From: Imbricaverruca yamaguchii
Lineage: Eukaryota > Arthropoda > Thecostraca > Neoverrucidae
NCBI GenBank assembly: GCA_034440575.1
Contig: JAOTOL010001659.1
Location: 2,733,501-2,797,500 of the forward strand
Direction of reading: 5' to 3'
DNA length: 64,000 nucleotides
Shown: positions 20,771 to 32,922 of the stretch, piece after piece
Layout of the letters: each line of letters opens with the position of its first letter
Position numbering within the stretch: the first letter of the stretch is position 1
Notes under the pieces: generated by a model
What the model saw: the letters and a program-made list of their open reading frames with translations, nothing else
Databases searched by the model: none
Told to the model about the DNA's origin: nothing
Made by a program: the position numbers and the translations under genes

Positions 20771-22282
20771 GGCTCACGGACTGGGAGGCAGCGTGCCGGG
20801 CGGCAGGTGTCAGGCGGTGATCGCTCCCCTGTCCTACCTGAGTGTCGGGGTGACCCACTCTTTGAGGTTCCCTTTCAAGTTTTGCTCCAGTGTTCGTTTA
20901 CGGCGCATTTCGGTGCGCTGGTTTCAAATATGAAATACAAACTGCGATTCTCTACTAATAAAATTGACCGCAACCCGCGATTCCTTTTTTGGGAGGGGGA
21001 GGGGGAATGCCCTCGTTACAAATCACGGCTCTTCAGCCAGATAGGCGTGAGCATAATGATGGAAAATAACTTATGGGAAAGTAATACAACTCTGTGCATG
21101 TCTGGCTGCACAAATCACATGCTCGACCTCGCTTGGTAATCCCACGAGTAATGCTGGGAAGTAAAGGTAAGTCACCACTGATCTAGATGGCACTAGCGTC
21201 GTCGACGATGCGACCGCTGTACAGTGTGCATGCTCGGTCGCTATCATCGGGTACATTGTGGGTTAAGCAGTGGACACAAATATCATAAGAGCGCCTCTTA
21301 AGCACCAGTGAGATCTCAATGCAGTACATAAAACTTACGAAAATGTCCAAATGTTAAGATAGTGGCAGCTGTACCTTTTAAATAACTTTTAAATAAACAC
21401 CAAATACCTTTTGACAACGAGAACCAGGACAGTAATGACGGTGGTGATTCCCAGACTCCGGGTCCTAGAATGAACCGGTGGTGCACTATGATAGCCAGAT
21501 TGTCTCCTGTAATGCCACTGGTAGTGCACACACCAGCCCGACTGGCGCGGTGTTGCCGCACCATCAGAGAACAGGATGAGGTAGTGGATGGACGTCTGGC
21601 GCGGCCGAGGGTCACATTTCCCGCGCATGTTTTCAAGATGCCATGTCATGTCAGGTCACATACCTGTACATGATGCCATTTCTGTATAAGTTGTGAATCG
21701 TTGCCTATATTGTTGCTACTATTTTAGAGTAGTTACTAGGTCCGTGCTATTAAAGTCATGTCCCGGACACCATCAGACCATGCAGCTGAAAAATATGAAC
21801 AATGTCGACCGCATGCAATCACGTCTTCGGACCACCTTTACTCAAAACAGATGTCGAAGATCTAGAGTCAGTGATCCGAATTCGAATTCCGTGATCTTGG
21901 AGGAGGAGTTGGCTAAGAACCCAAGATGGTCCCAATAACTCGAACTCCAACTGTGCATCACTTCAGGCCCTCCCCCACCCACCCACTCACTCCCTACCCA
22001 CCCACCCATTCACCCACTCACCCGGTCTCAGGTGACTCCCCAAAACAAAGTCCGCCTCTATTCTGGCTATTCCTAAGCAGTGTCTATTGTGGGATTGAAT
22101 TTGGACTGGACACATACGATTTATGAGGTCGAGAAAGTTGACATAGACCCAACGGTCTTATCGTGCTGCCAACTGGCAGGCTATGTGGCAATTTGCTTAC
22201 CCCAGTCACCCCAGCTACCAGCTAATTTTATGGTGACATTTCACTTCTTCAACATTAGTGTTGTAGCCAAGGTACTCATTGG
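20771..22282. other. No gene seen
   Basis: Anonymous sequence upstream of TMEM53 exon 1. It may contain its non-coding 5' exon and promoter, but no splice donor or core promoter could be chosen with confidence. Confidence 0.4.
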
Positions 22283-22460
22283 GGCGGTGATGGCCGAATG
22301 GTTAAGGTGTTGAGACCCGGATACCAAGGTCCCGTATTCAACACTCTCACCGCTCGGGACTTTTCCCAATCCTGCGGCACGCCTGCGGAAGTGTTGGCGG
22401 TGCCATTGGCAGTGATATTGCGTGAAGTGCGCCATGAAACATCCAATAAACAAACTAAAC
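22283..22460 (+). mobile_element. tRNA-derived SINE (family A), diverged copy
   Basis: Head gatggccgaatggttaaggt (box A), a damaged box B (cgtattcaacac), body cccaatcctgcggc and a ccaataaacaaactaaac tail. More diverged than the other three long copies. No clear target-site duplication. Confidence 0.85.
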
Positions 22461-22944
22461 AAGGGATGCATCAGGTCGAGTACTCCGCGTCCACAATTGG
22501 AAGACAATGCAAAAGAGCAGCAAGGACTCTTCATGGACGCGATGGAAGACGGGAAAAGCTGGTGAGAGACGAGATATTCGGAATATGCCAAGGCTGAATG
22601 TTGCACGCGTGTGCCGGAAAGCGCTAGTCCCGCGTTGGTTTTCTTTTTGATGATGACACACTGTTCATAATATAAGACATGCATGCATGAGTTTTAACGT
22701 GCGGAATCAATGTTGGATTATAGGACGAGTTTTAAGGAAGTTGACGCTAGAAGTGGGCTACAGTTGGCTAAACTAGTGCCACATATAAACACCAATGACC
22801 GATATTGCCTGCTGTACCTTGCTTCTGCATGATGCTGCCAATGATAGCTCCGGGCCAACATTTAATATCCTACATTTCACACGTGGGATCAGAGGCGGAT
22901 CCATGAGGATTATGAAATCGTTAAACCCTGCATAAAAGAACCGG

Positions 22945-23105
22945 CTGGAGGTCTGTGGTCCAGATGTAGCATGCTCATCTCCGAATCAAAAGGTTGTGGG
23001 TTCGGGTACCAAATGTCACTGCTCTTCGCTCGCGACCAATCGGCGCGAGATTGGCGACGCATATGGTGAAAGCGGTCGAACGAAATCACAAAAACCAACC
23101 AGCTA
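22945..23105 (+). mobile_element. tRNA-like SINE (family B)
   Basis: A tRNA-like head ending in ggttgtgggttcgggtacc (box B) is followed by ctcgcgaccaatcggcgcgag and gcggtcgaacgaaatcac, then an A/C-rich tail with aaccaacc. The minus-strand copy at 39925-40095 shares this body. Confidence 0.65.
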
Positions 23106-25494
23106 ACCAGCCGACCGTCTGGACCCGAACTAGGTCATTGAGCCCGAGCAGGTGTCATTGCTCTATTGCCTTCACTTATATTCACTATACCATTGTGTAA
23201 ATAATTGTACTCTCACCATTGTGATGCGTTTCCTCCAAAACTTGCGGTTTAACGCATCATTAGCAGACAATTCGCCACGACCTAAATGCTTTTTGTGGTG
23301 GGGGATGGGGGGTTGTGGGGGGGGGGGGGTGGAGTGGGGACTTCTGGTTTTTCTTGGTTGATTATCTGGGTGGCATCTAATGGCTTAATGTCAAGCTTCG
23401 AAAATGTTGGCGGGGCGTGTCCCATTCCTGCCTCCCTCTGGCGAGCTGCACACAAACCAAATCCGCATCACATGGGCGAACCAAGAGCGAGGGGATGGAT
23501 AGTAAGGTGCGTGCCCCTCTCTGATAGAACACCGTGAGTACAACGCGAAAACAGCGTTGGGAAGGTCCAACTGTACCCCAGTCGCGCATTTTTCAGCCGG
23601 CATACGAAATTTGCGCGCCATGAGTATGTCTGAGAGCACCTCTAGTCATAAATCAGTGACGCACCAGCGGGAAAATGGTGTTCCTTGGACTAGTTTCCTC
23701 GATCAAAATTTCTGGATCCGCCAGCGACACCTCGTGGTATCATTCAAGCGGTTGCCCGCCTACTGAACAAGTGATAATTTTGTTGATCCACCGTTTTATC
23801 CAAAATACAGATTTGTTGGTTTGCTGCGTGGAATTACGACGTGCGGTGCACTTTGCTGTGTTTTGCTGGGAGACTAGTGTGGACGTCACACCGATGGCGC
23901 CGTTGGTGACTGCTTCCCCACGCTATTGTGGATGCCAGTTTCCAACAACTTGTGCCGAAGAACGGACGATCCTGCTGTCGTTCTTGATGCTGATATTAGT
24001 GCTTCCATTCAATAATTTCGCGCAATTCTAGCGCATTCGCTAAAAGACGGCGCTAGTCAACGGCACGAAGCGCGCCATCCCTGACACAAACAACGGTGAC
24101 CACGGTTGGAAAAAATGACCATGTCGTTAATTTTTGTCATTCATAATATTTTTATCTCCAGCAAAGTGCCCTCTTATTTTCATTGCCAATAAACACATGG
24201 TGCTGTTTAACAATGATTGCAAACTTATAGTTCTCTGAAAAACACTGCCGAAACTCACTGGGCAGTATCACCAAGAGTGTAAAATGCTGGAAAGATAAAG
24301 AAGATCACACCCTCCAAATTAGTAATTCAAACGTTTCCCAGTCCAATTTAAGATTAGTGTTTAGTTCAACCCTGACGGTGGTCAATCAGCGTCTGTCTTC
24401 TATCTACGTCCCAGCTGTGGTGTGCACAGGCCGGCCGCCCGTGTGTCACCGTTTCGCCCCTGTTAAATCCTGACAGTGGCCAATCAGAGCCCGTCTTCCA
24501 TCTCGCACAGATCGACCGACTTTGACCAATCGGTATCTGTCTTCCCTGCCCGTCACGGGCCGGCCGCCCGCTTCACCCATGTTAAACAGTGGCAGTAACG
24601 TGACTGTAGCATTTGGAGAATATCACCAACTTTTTTTTGGCCGCGACAACGGCGATTTGTAAACATGCCATGTCCTCGGTCCGCTACTTTGCGGTGCCCA
24701 TGACACATACCAGTCGAAGCTATTTATCTGTCTCTATATAAATTACTGATACATGGTACTTGTACCTACACTACACATAGCTTAGGATTACTTTTCAAAA
24801 TTACCTGCACACTGCCCATAACACCTTTGCTACCAATTTCGCTGCGCGGGTTTCCGTATAATGTTCGGTTAGCTGATCGCTTGTTTAGTCCGCTGAGCGT
24901 TTCACAGGGCTGAACGTGTTTTTCATTGCAGTGCTGCATCTGCATTTTCTAGAATCGGTACCAGGTAGGCTAACTGTGAATGGAATGATGCACACAAAAT
25001 GTTTCGGGACGACACAAATTCATCTTCCACTGCAGTCATAAACAGATCCCAGCGTCAAATATCCTTTGAATATAAATACAGCATTACACAGGCAAGACGG
25101 TGATCGCAAATGCATACACATGATTGCAACTATCCACGTGTTATCTGAACATTTATATATTGTGCACATCTGGTGTGTCTATAATTATTTCACCTGCGGG
25201 GGAGTCATGAGACAGAGACGGGTCCTAGAGGGAAACAGTGTTTGACGTGTACTTTATAATCCTGGATGAAGAGGAAAATTTTTGGGTGATCGAAGATATT
25301 TTTCTTCAAACCTGAGACATCATATGCTCAATTCGCAACGTCCAGCGAATCTTGAGCACACAATCACAGAGCAGCGCATCGTCAAACAGCACAATTCAAC
25401 CCTCAAGTGAGAAAAATGAGAGAATAATCTTCTTGGAGAGGATAATGTCTTGGGTGTCAAAAGTCCAGGAACAGCTTGCTTTTCTTGAAGAAAT
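23106..25494. other. No gene seen
   Basis: No recognisable exon. 24380-24600 has imperfect repeats of caatcagcgtctgtcttc (near 24385, 24480 and 24525), each with a CCAAT-like core, and two ggccggccgcccg blocks. Confidence 0.45.
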
Positions 25495-25632
25495 TGAAGA
25501 AATTGAATATGTTTTCACTCAGATATAGAAGGCTGAGAGGAGATCTCATCGAGGTCTTTACATTTGTCCATGGTCTAGAGAGGGGATACCTTGGGGAAAT
25601 GTTGGAAGAAAAAACGACGCAATTAGAGGATA

Positions 25633-25711
<79 letters not shown>

Positions 25712-25895
25712 AGAAAACATTGTCAGTAGCAGCACATTGAACATCTTTAAAAACAGCATAGACAATCATTATAAGAATAGAGGGCTTGCTTTTCAGTATT
25801 ACAGGGGGGGGGAATTAAAAAATTTGGGGGGAAATTTGGTTAATGTCATGGGCCTTGTGGTTAGTTGTAATTTTATGTTTTATGTTTTATGTCTT
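25495..25895 (+). mobile_element. CR1-like LINE 3' end, copy 1 (damaged)
   Basis: Encodes YRRLRGDLIEVFTFVHGLE, then GYLGEMLE, then the end of the same tail (SSTLNIFKN). This is the C-terminal signature of CR1-type reverse-transcriptase polyproteins in invertebrates. Compared with 29625-30050 the middle (25630-25709) is replaced by an A homopolymer; the far end has G and T runs. Confidence 0.8.
25630..25709. repeat. 80-nt A-tract replacing LINE sequence
   Basis: Nearly pure A, with one TTTT. The intact sister copy has 91 nt of ordinary coding sequence at this position, so this is a substitution rather than an added poly(A) tail. Confidence 0.9.
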
Positions 25896-27292
25896 CAACC
25901 ATGAAGGAGGGGCAACAACGGTGCACCGGGGAGACGGTCTGGACGCTTCACAGCTTGAAAATTTGCATTGTCTTACCAATTCGTGCAAGCTTCATAATTT
26001 TAAGAAATGCTAACAAAGAGGCGTTAGGTACGCTACTTAACTGATACTGTCCAACTTACATCACGCACGGTTTATGCACATAGGAAGGGAATGGGGGCTT
26101 ATTACTGCATGTTTCTAGATGTTCATAATGTTGAAGAGTACCCAGAGTGAGTGTCATCCAGTTCACACGCTCTCGGTAATGTTCAACCTGACATTAGTCA
26201 AAAGCTGTACAAACCGAGTACGGATGTTTCGAAGTCATTCCTGGTTAAAGGGCGTAGGAGGCAATCAGAGGATAACAATTCGTAGGACAAGCAAACACAA
26301 TGGGTGCCTGACGAACATCGGGCTGCACAATCACCACTGCAGAAAGGCACCTCCCAATTGTGCACTCGTCGCATCCTGAAAGACAAGACATTCCAGCTTT
26401 TCACTCAGTTCAGTCAGTTGTGAGATTTTGTTTTCTGGAAGGCCACGTGAAAATGGCTGATAGCCACGAGGGGTGGATGCAGGGGGTGTGCGTGCACTGA
26501 GGTATATTTTCCCCCAAGGAAAAGTGGTGCTCCTCTGAGGCTTCCGATCACTTCCACCCGTTCATCATATTTTCAGCCAAAAACAGAAGATAAGACGCAA
26601 CTCTAGAATACTCCAGTGCACCCTCGCCCCTAATCAATTAATATTTCAGGTCCCTACAGGGGCTTTGACAATCGCCACCGGCGGATGAAACGGCGCATTT
26701 CCAGACCAGTCCCGCCCCTAGATCCGCTCCTGAGTCTCCACATGGCCCCAACTCAACGCAATATTTATATGGCCTTACATTAACGCATCCACATTCCTAG
26801 AACTCCCCACCAATGCATCAAAGGGACCTTCACCTGACTTTCACGTCGAGATTCATAAATTGGGCACGTGTGCCGCAAGCGCAGCTACCACTCACACATT
26901 CTGGGTACAACTTGCTTGGCGTCTCGGTAAGCAATCGCTTTCAAAAGACTCTTACGCGAGACAGTTCTCTGTTCGCTTTCCTGAATACAATTCATTAGCG
27001 ATGTCAGTTGCAATCCTGGTTTCATAAAGCAGTACTCAAAAGGAAACCGGCTCCAGTTAATAACATTTTTTTGTGACTCAAAATAGCTCATCACTTTCGT
27101 ATGGTTTCAAGGAGATAGCTACACCCACGAAAGTGATCATTCCCGGTAATTATTGTTTTCGTCGTATCCTGTAGGCTTCCTACCAGAGAGCAAAATCTTC
27201 GCTCAACTACCGGTGCATCAACTTACCCCGTTATAGGGGTACGTTGTTACTGACGATGGGACAAGTTGATAAATTGTAAGTTAACAAAATAC

Positions 27293-27357
<65 letters not shown>

Positions 27358-29405
27358 GGTATTAGTGTACGCCAAATGAAGGGTACATATTTTACGCTTA
27401 CGGTGATAATGCTGAATTGAGTTCTGGCCGGCCACAGTTCATGGTTTTATGTTACTTGTGGAAGGCGGACAGTTCATTCCGTAGTTGCACACTTTCCTTA
27501 GTTCAGTCTTCTCTGTCAGGTGAGAAATTCCCGTAGAAAGACCGAATATGCTCATCTTCAAACACTGTTAGCAAACACCTTAATCAAAATAAGAAACTAT
27601 GTGGTTATCGTATTTCATTTACAACCCTCAAAACGTTGATACAAATCGATCAACTTCATGCAAGTTTATCAACCCACCCGCAGGTTTTCTAGTTCAAGCT
27701 GCGACGTGCTGTGGAATATTGCGATTGCAGCGCAGTGGAAAACGATAAAAGCATTTCACCGTTGAAAAACTAAGATGACATGGTATTGGAACAAGGAAAA
27801 AATGCTAACACGCCTAAAAGGTTGGCGAGTGGGCGAGAAATAAGAAATTAAGAGAGCGAAGCATAACCGTTGAAGCTTTCCTTTCGCTCCGAAAATGTGC
27901 CTCCTCGACACTGTTCCGCAGCCGCGCGTTCAACACCTGCGCTTGTTTCTGTTGCGGGAAGAGGGTGCCAGAAGCAACATGTGTGGTAGCCACGGAAACC
28001 GGCAATACTACTAATAATAATACTAGGTCAGACCGCACGGCCTCCGCCGTGCTGATCTGATCTATGCTGCTCGCTTCGCGAGCTTTTGACACCCACAGTC
28101 GAATCCTTTCTCCCTGCCCTGCATTTTGGAGAAGTTTGGCAGGAGCAAATCACCAATATAAACAATAACTATTATTACTCTCATTCTTTACTTAATTCAC
28201 GCACAAGTAGTGGCCACATAGCTCATATACGACAGATGCAAACAGCACATTCGTGCCGATATTGCAAGAGACAAGAACATTAATGTGCACATTCCACATG
28301 CTGGCCGCAACCCCCATCCCCCTGGTGTGCAAAGACATTGTGCATATGCGTATGAAGACATTGCGATCCGAGGTTAATTTTGACTGCTGTTATAGATTGT
28401 CAGTCCACATGTCTACATCGGCACGTCAAAATAGTGTCCACAACGTCCAGTTATCCTGAGCCATGTTCATTTATCGATGCATTGTGTTGCTGTTGACTGG
28501 CCAACACAAGCTCGACGTCTGAGTATATACAGCGTTCAAAGTTGCACTCCGTTCAATCATGCTTCACACAGCCTCACGTTCTCACTTGCAAGAATAGCTC
28601 GTCTTTTTGTATTGTTCTTCATGATTATGATGGTCAATGCATTGGTACTCTTAATCTAATAACATAGATGTACATAAGGGGAATCTTATCAAACACAATT
28701 TCAAATCCGAGTAAATTGTATAAATGGCGCAATATATGAATATGCTGCCACTGTGGCAAATGAAATAGTTCCCTGAGGCACATAGGGTAAGCCACACCTA
28801 ATTAATTTGCCAGCCCCTATTCACAGTAACGTTGCACAGCTCTACGCCATACATAACATTGTAGCATACGTTGAACGATGCAGCCGGCCCTACCACAGAG
28901 CATATTCACACTATAGCACAAACCCCTCCTGATTCCTGATATATCATTCATATAGCTGTTATCACTAACTATACGAGTATCATATCTTCAGTACAAAACT
29001 TAATTCATCCACTTTAAAACAATTGTCCCCAAGATAACCAGCTTTTTACTACACACATATCGTGCATTATCAACACAATGATGAATGGAAATGAGAGAGA
29101 AACGTACACTTTGGCTAGTATTGAACCTAATGTAGCTCTAACCAATAAAGGATTGAGCTAGATCAACAAGTTTTGTAGTCTACATCTGTTGCTTCTAAAT
29201 AGGTCAATAGCATCTGATCAAGCTAATATATTTGCTGCAGTGCCCGAATTCCTCGCACTGGAAGTGATAATTCGCTCGATAACTCATCAGCATCGAAGGA
29301 ACAGAAGAGCAGAGGACCATTTCCACATTCCTTCACTATTTTCCGCTACATAGCAGCTGGCTACTCCCGGCCCCCACTTAGCAGTCCGATGTGCACCTCT
29401 GCATG
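25896..29405. other. No gene seen; AT-rich
   Basis: Long AT-rich stretch with no supported coding exon. It includes a (TA)n microsatellite at 27297-27351. Confidence 0.5.
27297..27351. repeat. (TA)n microsatellite
   Basis: About 27 TA units. Confidence 0.97.
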
Positions 29406-29530
29406 TCATTTAGGATTTGAATGCATCCTAGCATAATTACTCCACTTGAGTATTTCAAACAATTTGGAGTGGCTTACCATATTAAACATCTTATTGGCAT
29501 CCGAGAAGCAAGCACAAACATGTGATCCCA
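29406..29530 (-). pseudogene. LINE reverse-transcriptase fragment (motif A region)
   Basis: The minus-strand frame reads DANKMFNMVSHSKLFEIL, matching the D-A-S-K-A-F-D-x-V-x-H-x-L-L-F block that holds the first catalytic Asp of LINE reverse transcriptases. Probably the same broken element as 30311-30637, split by the plus-strand CR1 tail between them. Confidence 0.65.
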
Positions 29531-29624
29531 GCCAAGGTTGGGAATGGTTGGCTTTTAGAGAGTACAAGAGAGGGCTACACGAGTGGGTAATGGCATAAGC
29601 AACCTGGCATAGGAAGAAAAATTT

Positions 29625-30050
29625 AAGAAATTGAATGTTTTCTCTTGGATATAGAAGGCTGAAAGGAGATCTCATCGAGGTCTTGAAATTTGTCCATGGT
29701 CTAGAGACGGGATATCTTGGGGAAATGTTGTAATTTAACAGAAATGATGCAATTAGAGGTCATAAATTCAAAATTAAAGTGAACCACAGCAGTACAAAGT
29801 TGCGACAGTCTTTCTTCACCAACAGGGTAATACAACACTGGAACCAGCTGCCAGAAACCATTGTCAGTAGTAGCACAATGAACATCTTTAAAAACAGCAG
29901 ACAGTCATTATAATAATAGAGAACCGCTTTTCAGTATTCCAGGGAGGACTGATCGACGGATTTGGTGGGAAACTGGTTGAGTATCCAGAGTGCAACCAAG
30001 AAGGGCCCTTTTGGCTCATAGTTGCACTGATATTTTATGTCTTTGTCTTT
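29625..30050 (+). mobile_element. CR1-like LINE 3' end, copy 2
   Basis: Encodes YRRLRGDLIEVFKFVHGLE, TRGHKFKI-like residues, LRQSFFTNRVIQHWNQLPET and SSSTMNIFKNS with one or two frame breaks, then a 3' UTR shared with copy 1. This is the typical end of CR1-type ORF2. 5'-truncated, as usual for LINE insertions. Confidence 0.85.
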
Positions 30051-30310
30051 ATTAAAATAGGCTCCTCCTGGATTTTAAAATTTAAAACATTATTCTCTCC
30101 AGGAAATTACCCTCTCATTTTTCTCATTTGGAGGTTGCATGCTGCTGCTTTACAATGAGCAGCTGTGATAAAGTACTCACGATGCACTGGAAGGTGCAAA
30201 CTGATATTTGGATGTCACAGGCTTGAAGAAAAAAGTCCTCCCCGTGTTCAATGCATCAATTTTGTATCGGTATCCAGTATTGTAAAGCACAGATCTAACA
30301 TTGATGCAAG

Positions 30311-30637
30311 CTATATCTTTTTATCAATTACAATTATCTTTTTTTCGAACGCATATTGTGATATCTGGGAATATAAATGATGTGATCTATTAAGATGCAA
30401 AAGCTCACAGTTTTGATACAACGATACATAGTACAATTGTGCAACAGTTAGATCAGTCTGGTTTTCAATGCCTATCTGAAACATGGCCTGGAACATCACA
30501 CAATTTAGGAGAATCCAAAGAAATGCAATACTGCTTCCACTGAGGGATAACAAACGATCCATGACAATATTATCCTTGCCTGGGGATATACCAGCTTTCA
30601 CAAAATTCAAAGCATGAAAAATCTTATCGATTGACAT
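30311..30637 (-). pseudogene. LINE reverse-transcriptase fragment (RT start)
   Basis: The minus-strand frame reads ALNFVKAGISPGKDNIVMD, then GGS-like residues and FLWILLNCVMFQAMF, matching the L-K-x-G-K-S-P-G-x-D-x-I block that opens LINE reverse-transcriptase domains. Lies 5' (minus sense) of 29406-29530. Confidence 0.7.
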
Positions 30638-31164
30638 ATGGCAATCAAGCTACATAGGGTACCATTACTAATGCAATGGTTCAACAATGATCATCATTTT
30701 TCTACTTTTTGTTTCATGTGATATTTCAAGAAAAAGCATGGTGGTAACATGCTTATGAATGTAACTAAGATGACGTTAACATTTATTTATCGTGGAAATG
30801 TGACTGGAGACAAGTAATTTTTAAAGCATTAAAAAAAGTATGAGGAAAAGATGTAGGCGAGTTAGATTAAAAGGCATGATGCTTCTCAACTGGAAAAACA
30901 AAATGATGACAGGAACGAATGGTCACATCATCTCAACCCATCCAACCTTGGGGGTCTTTTTACCCTCCCTACCACACGTTTTTGGGGGAGAGAAGAACAA
31001 CGTAATTTCGATACGTTCTACTTCATCTCTTTGGTGTCTCAAGTGGAAGCTTCAATTTTAGGCCATGTAAGGTCACCGACCTATATCTGGTCAGAGGACC
31101 ACCTCCAAAAATGTTTCAAAATTGATAACTTCTCCCTACACCGAACATAGCTCATCTTTGGCTC

Positions 31165-31232
31165 ACATGATTGGTTGGTTGGTTGTTGGAGTTTAGGGGA
31201 GCAACGACTGCAGAGGCCATGCAGCGCCCATA
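31165..31232 (-). mobile_element. SINE 3' end (family C)
   Basis: Minus strand gggcgctgcatggcctctgc, then agtcgttgctcccctaaact and an aaccaacc tail. It sits between two copies of the tctccctacaccgaacatag-type sequence (31128 and 31243), i.e. beside the end of the foldback element. Confidence 0.6.
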
Positions 31233-31242
31233 GCTCACAGGT

Positions 31243-32370
31243 TTGATTCTCCCTACCTTGAACATAGCTCTCCTTAAATTATGAATATCAGAACAAATGA
31301 TAAAGGTCCAGCCATAAGTACCTACATCATGGACTCAAATTTTAGTCTGAAGGACATCAAAACCATTCTAAATGACACTAATTCCATGACAAATTTCGAC
31401 ATCCTAATGTGCTCGATCCGACGTCTCACATCTCACAAAAAGCCTTTTTTACCATTTCGACATCCTAATGTGCTCTTTTCGACATCTCACACCTAACAAA
31501 AAACACTGGAGTGCAGCAGTGTTAACATGATTTCTCGTTAGATGTGAGATGTCGAAACGAGTACAGCAGAATGTCGAAATCGCCATGGAAATAATATTTA
31601 AAATCTTATAAGTCCCACAAACCGAGTTTTGAGACAATAGCGTACACATGACTGTTCCCGTGTTGCGTGTTTTGCAAGGTACCAAATTTGGGGATACCGA
31701 TATCAGCAAGACAGTGTCCTAAAATTACTTCACCATTATCTGTGTGGATGAAGAAAGAAGTTCCTTGGGAATAGTGAAAGATTGGAAGAAAATAAAGGAT
31801 CGCCACTTAAGGATTAAAAAATCAGAATGCCTTTCACTTCAGTCACATGCATTTTACATTTTTTGCAGTCGTGTGTATAATGACTGCCCACACATGTAGT
31901 AAAATGGTAAAAACCTAAGACAAGGATGAAATAGCACAATTCCATTAACTGTTAATTTCCAGGTCACATGGTCAATTATTTTACACTGCAGCAAGAACGA
32001 TACAAACACCTGTGTACGCAATTGTTTTTTTTTTAATCGGTTTGTGAGACTTAGCAAGATTTTAAATATTATTTCCATGGCGATTTCGACATCCTGCTGT
32101 ATCCGTTTCAACATCCCATACGAAACGAGAAATCATTATTTAACACTGCTGCACTCCAGTGTTAAAATAATGGTTTTTCTTTAGGTGTGAGATGTCGAAA
32201 CGAGCACAGTAGAATGTTGAAATTGTCCATGAAATTAGCGCCATTTAGAATGGTTTTGATGCCCGTCAGACTAAAATTTGAGTCCATGATGTAAGTACTT
32301 ATAACTGGACCTTTATCATTTGTTTTGAGGTTTATAATTTAAGAAGAGCTATGTTAGGGGTGGGAAGAAT
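31243..32370. mobile_element. 1.1-kb foldback element with ~350-bp inverted arms
   Basis: Left arm 31243-31626 and right arm 32036-32370 are inverted copies: gattctccctaccttgaaca at the left end answers gttaggggtgggaagaat at the right. Blocks such as aatgataaaggtccag and atggaaataatatttaaaat pair throughout. The core (31627-32035) has no recognisable transposase. Each arm carries smaller inverted motifs (gatgtgagatgtcgaaacga and its complement). Probably a non-autonomous DNA transposon. Confidence 0.85.
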
Positions 32371-32689
32371 AACCATGCTATAAACTGGTATCGTATGCCA
32401 TATCACATCATAGGACATCCATTTACCTGAAATTGTATTTCAAAATGTTCGTGTATCACTGTTCTTTATCGAGAGGTATGTCAATGCTATTTATAAACGA
32501 GATGATGTTCGAAAGGAGACATGAATCCTGCATAAGCATTCAAGGAGCAGGATGCCGATACTTCTTGGAAAAGGGTGTCGATTGAGCGTTTAGAAGTGGT
32601 ATATTCCACCATAATTCACAAATAATTTATCACTGCTGCACTCCCACAATGTTCGGAGGGGGATCGAAATGCAATCTAGCTTTGTAAAA

Positions 32690-32905
32690 AAATACTGTTC
32701 GAGGCATACAGTGTTACTTCATCTTCGTATGTTCCGAATTCACCTTACTTTGGTACGTGGTGAAGCCTTTAACCGAAAAGTTGTTTTGGTTCTTGCCACC
32801 AAGATGAGTTGCTTGTGCAGCTATAGCAGATGTCTTGAAGCATGAGTTGTTTAAATTTGGGGCAGTGTAACGAAAGACCACATGCATTCCATTGTAGGAT
32901 ATTTA
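32690..32905 (-). pseudogene. LINE ORF2 start (AP-like endonuclease N-terminus)
   Basis: Reads NILQWNACGLSLHCPKFKQL, then LMLQDICYS, and after a frameshift NFSVKGFTTYQSK. These correspond to the 'I-L-Q-W-N-x-x-G-L' opening and 'N-F-x-x-x-G-F-x-x-Y' block of Jockey/I endonucleases. Truncated thereafter. Confidence 0.75.
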
Positions 32906-32922
32906 AAGTTCGTGATCACTGT

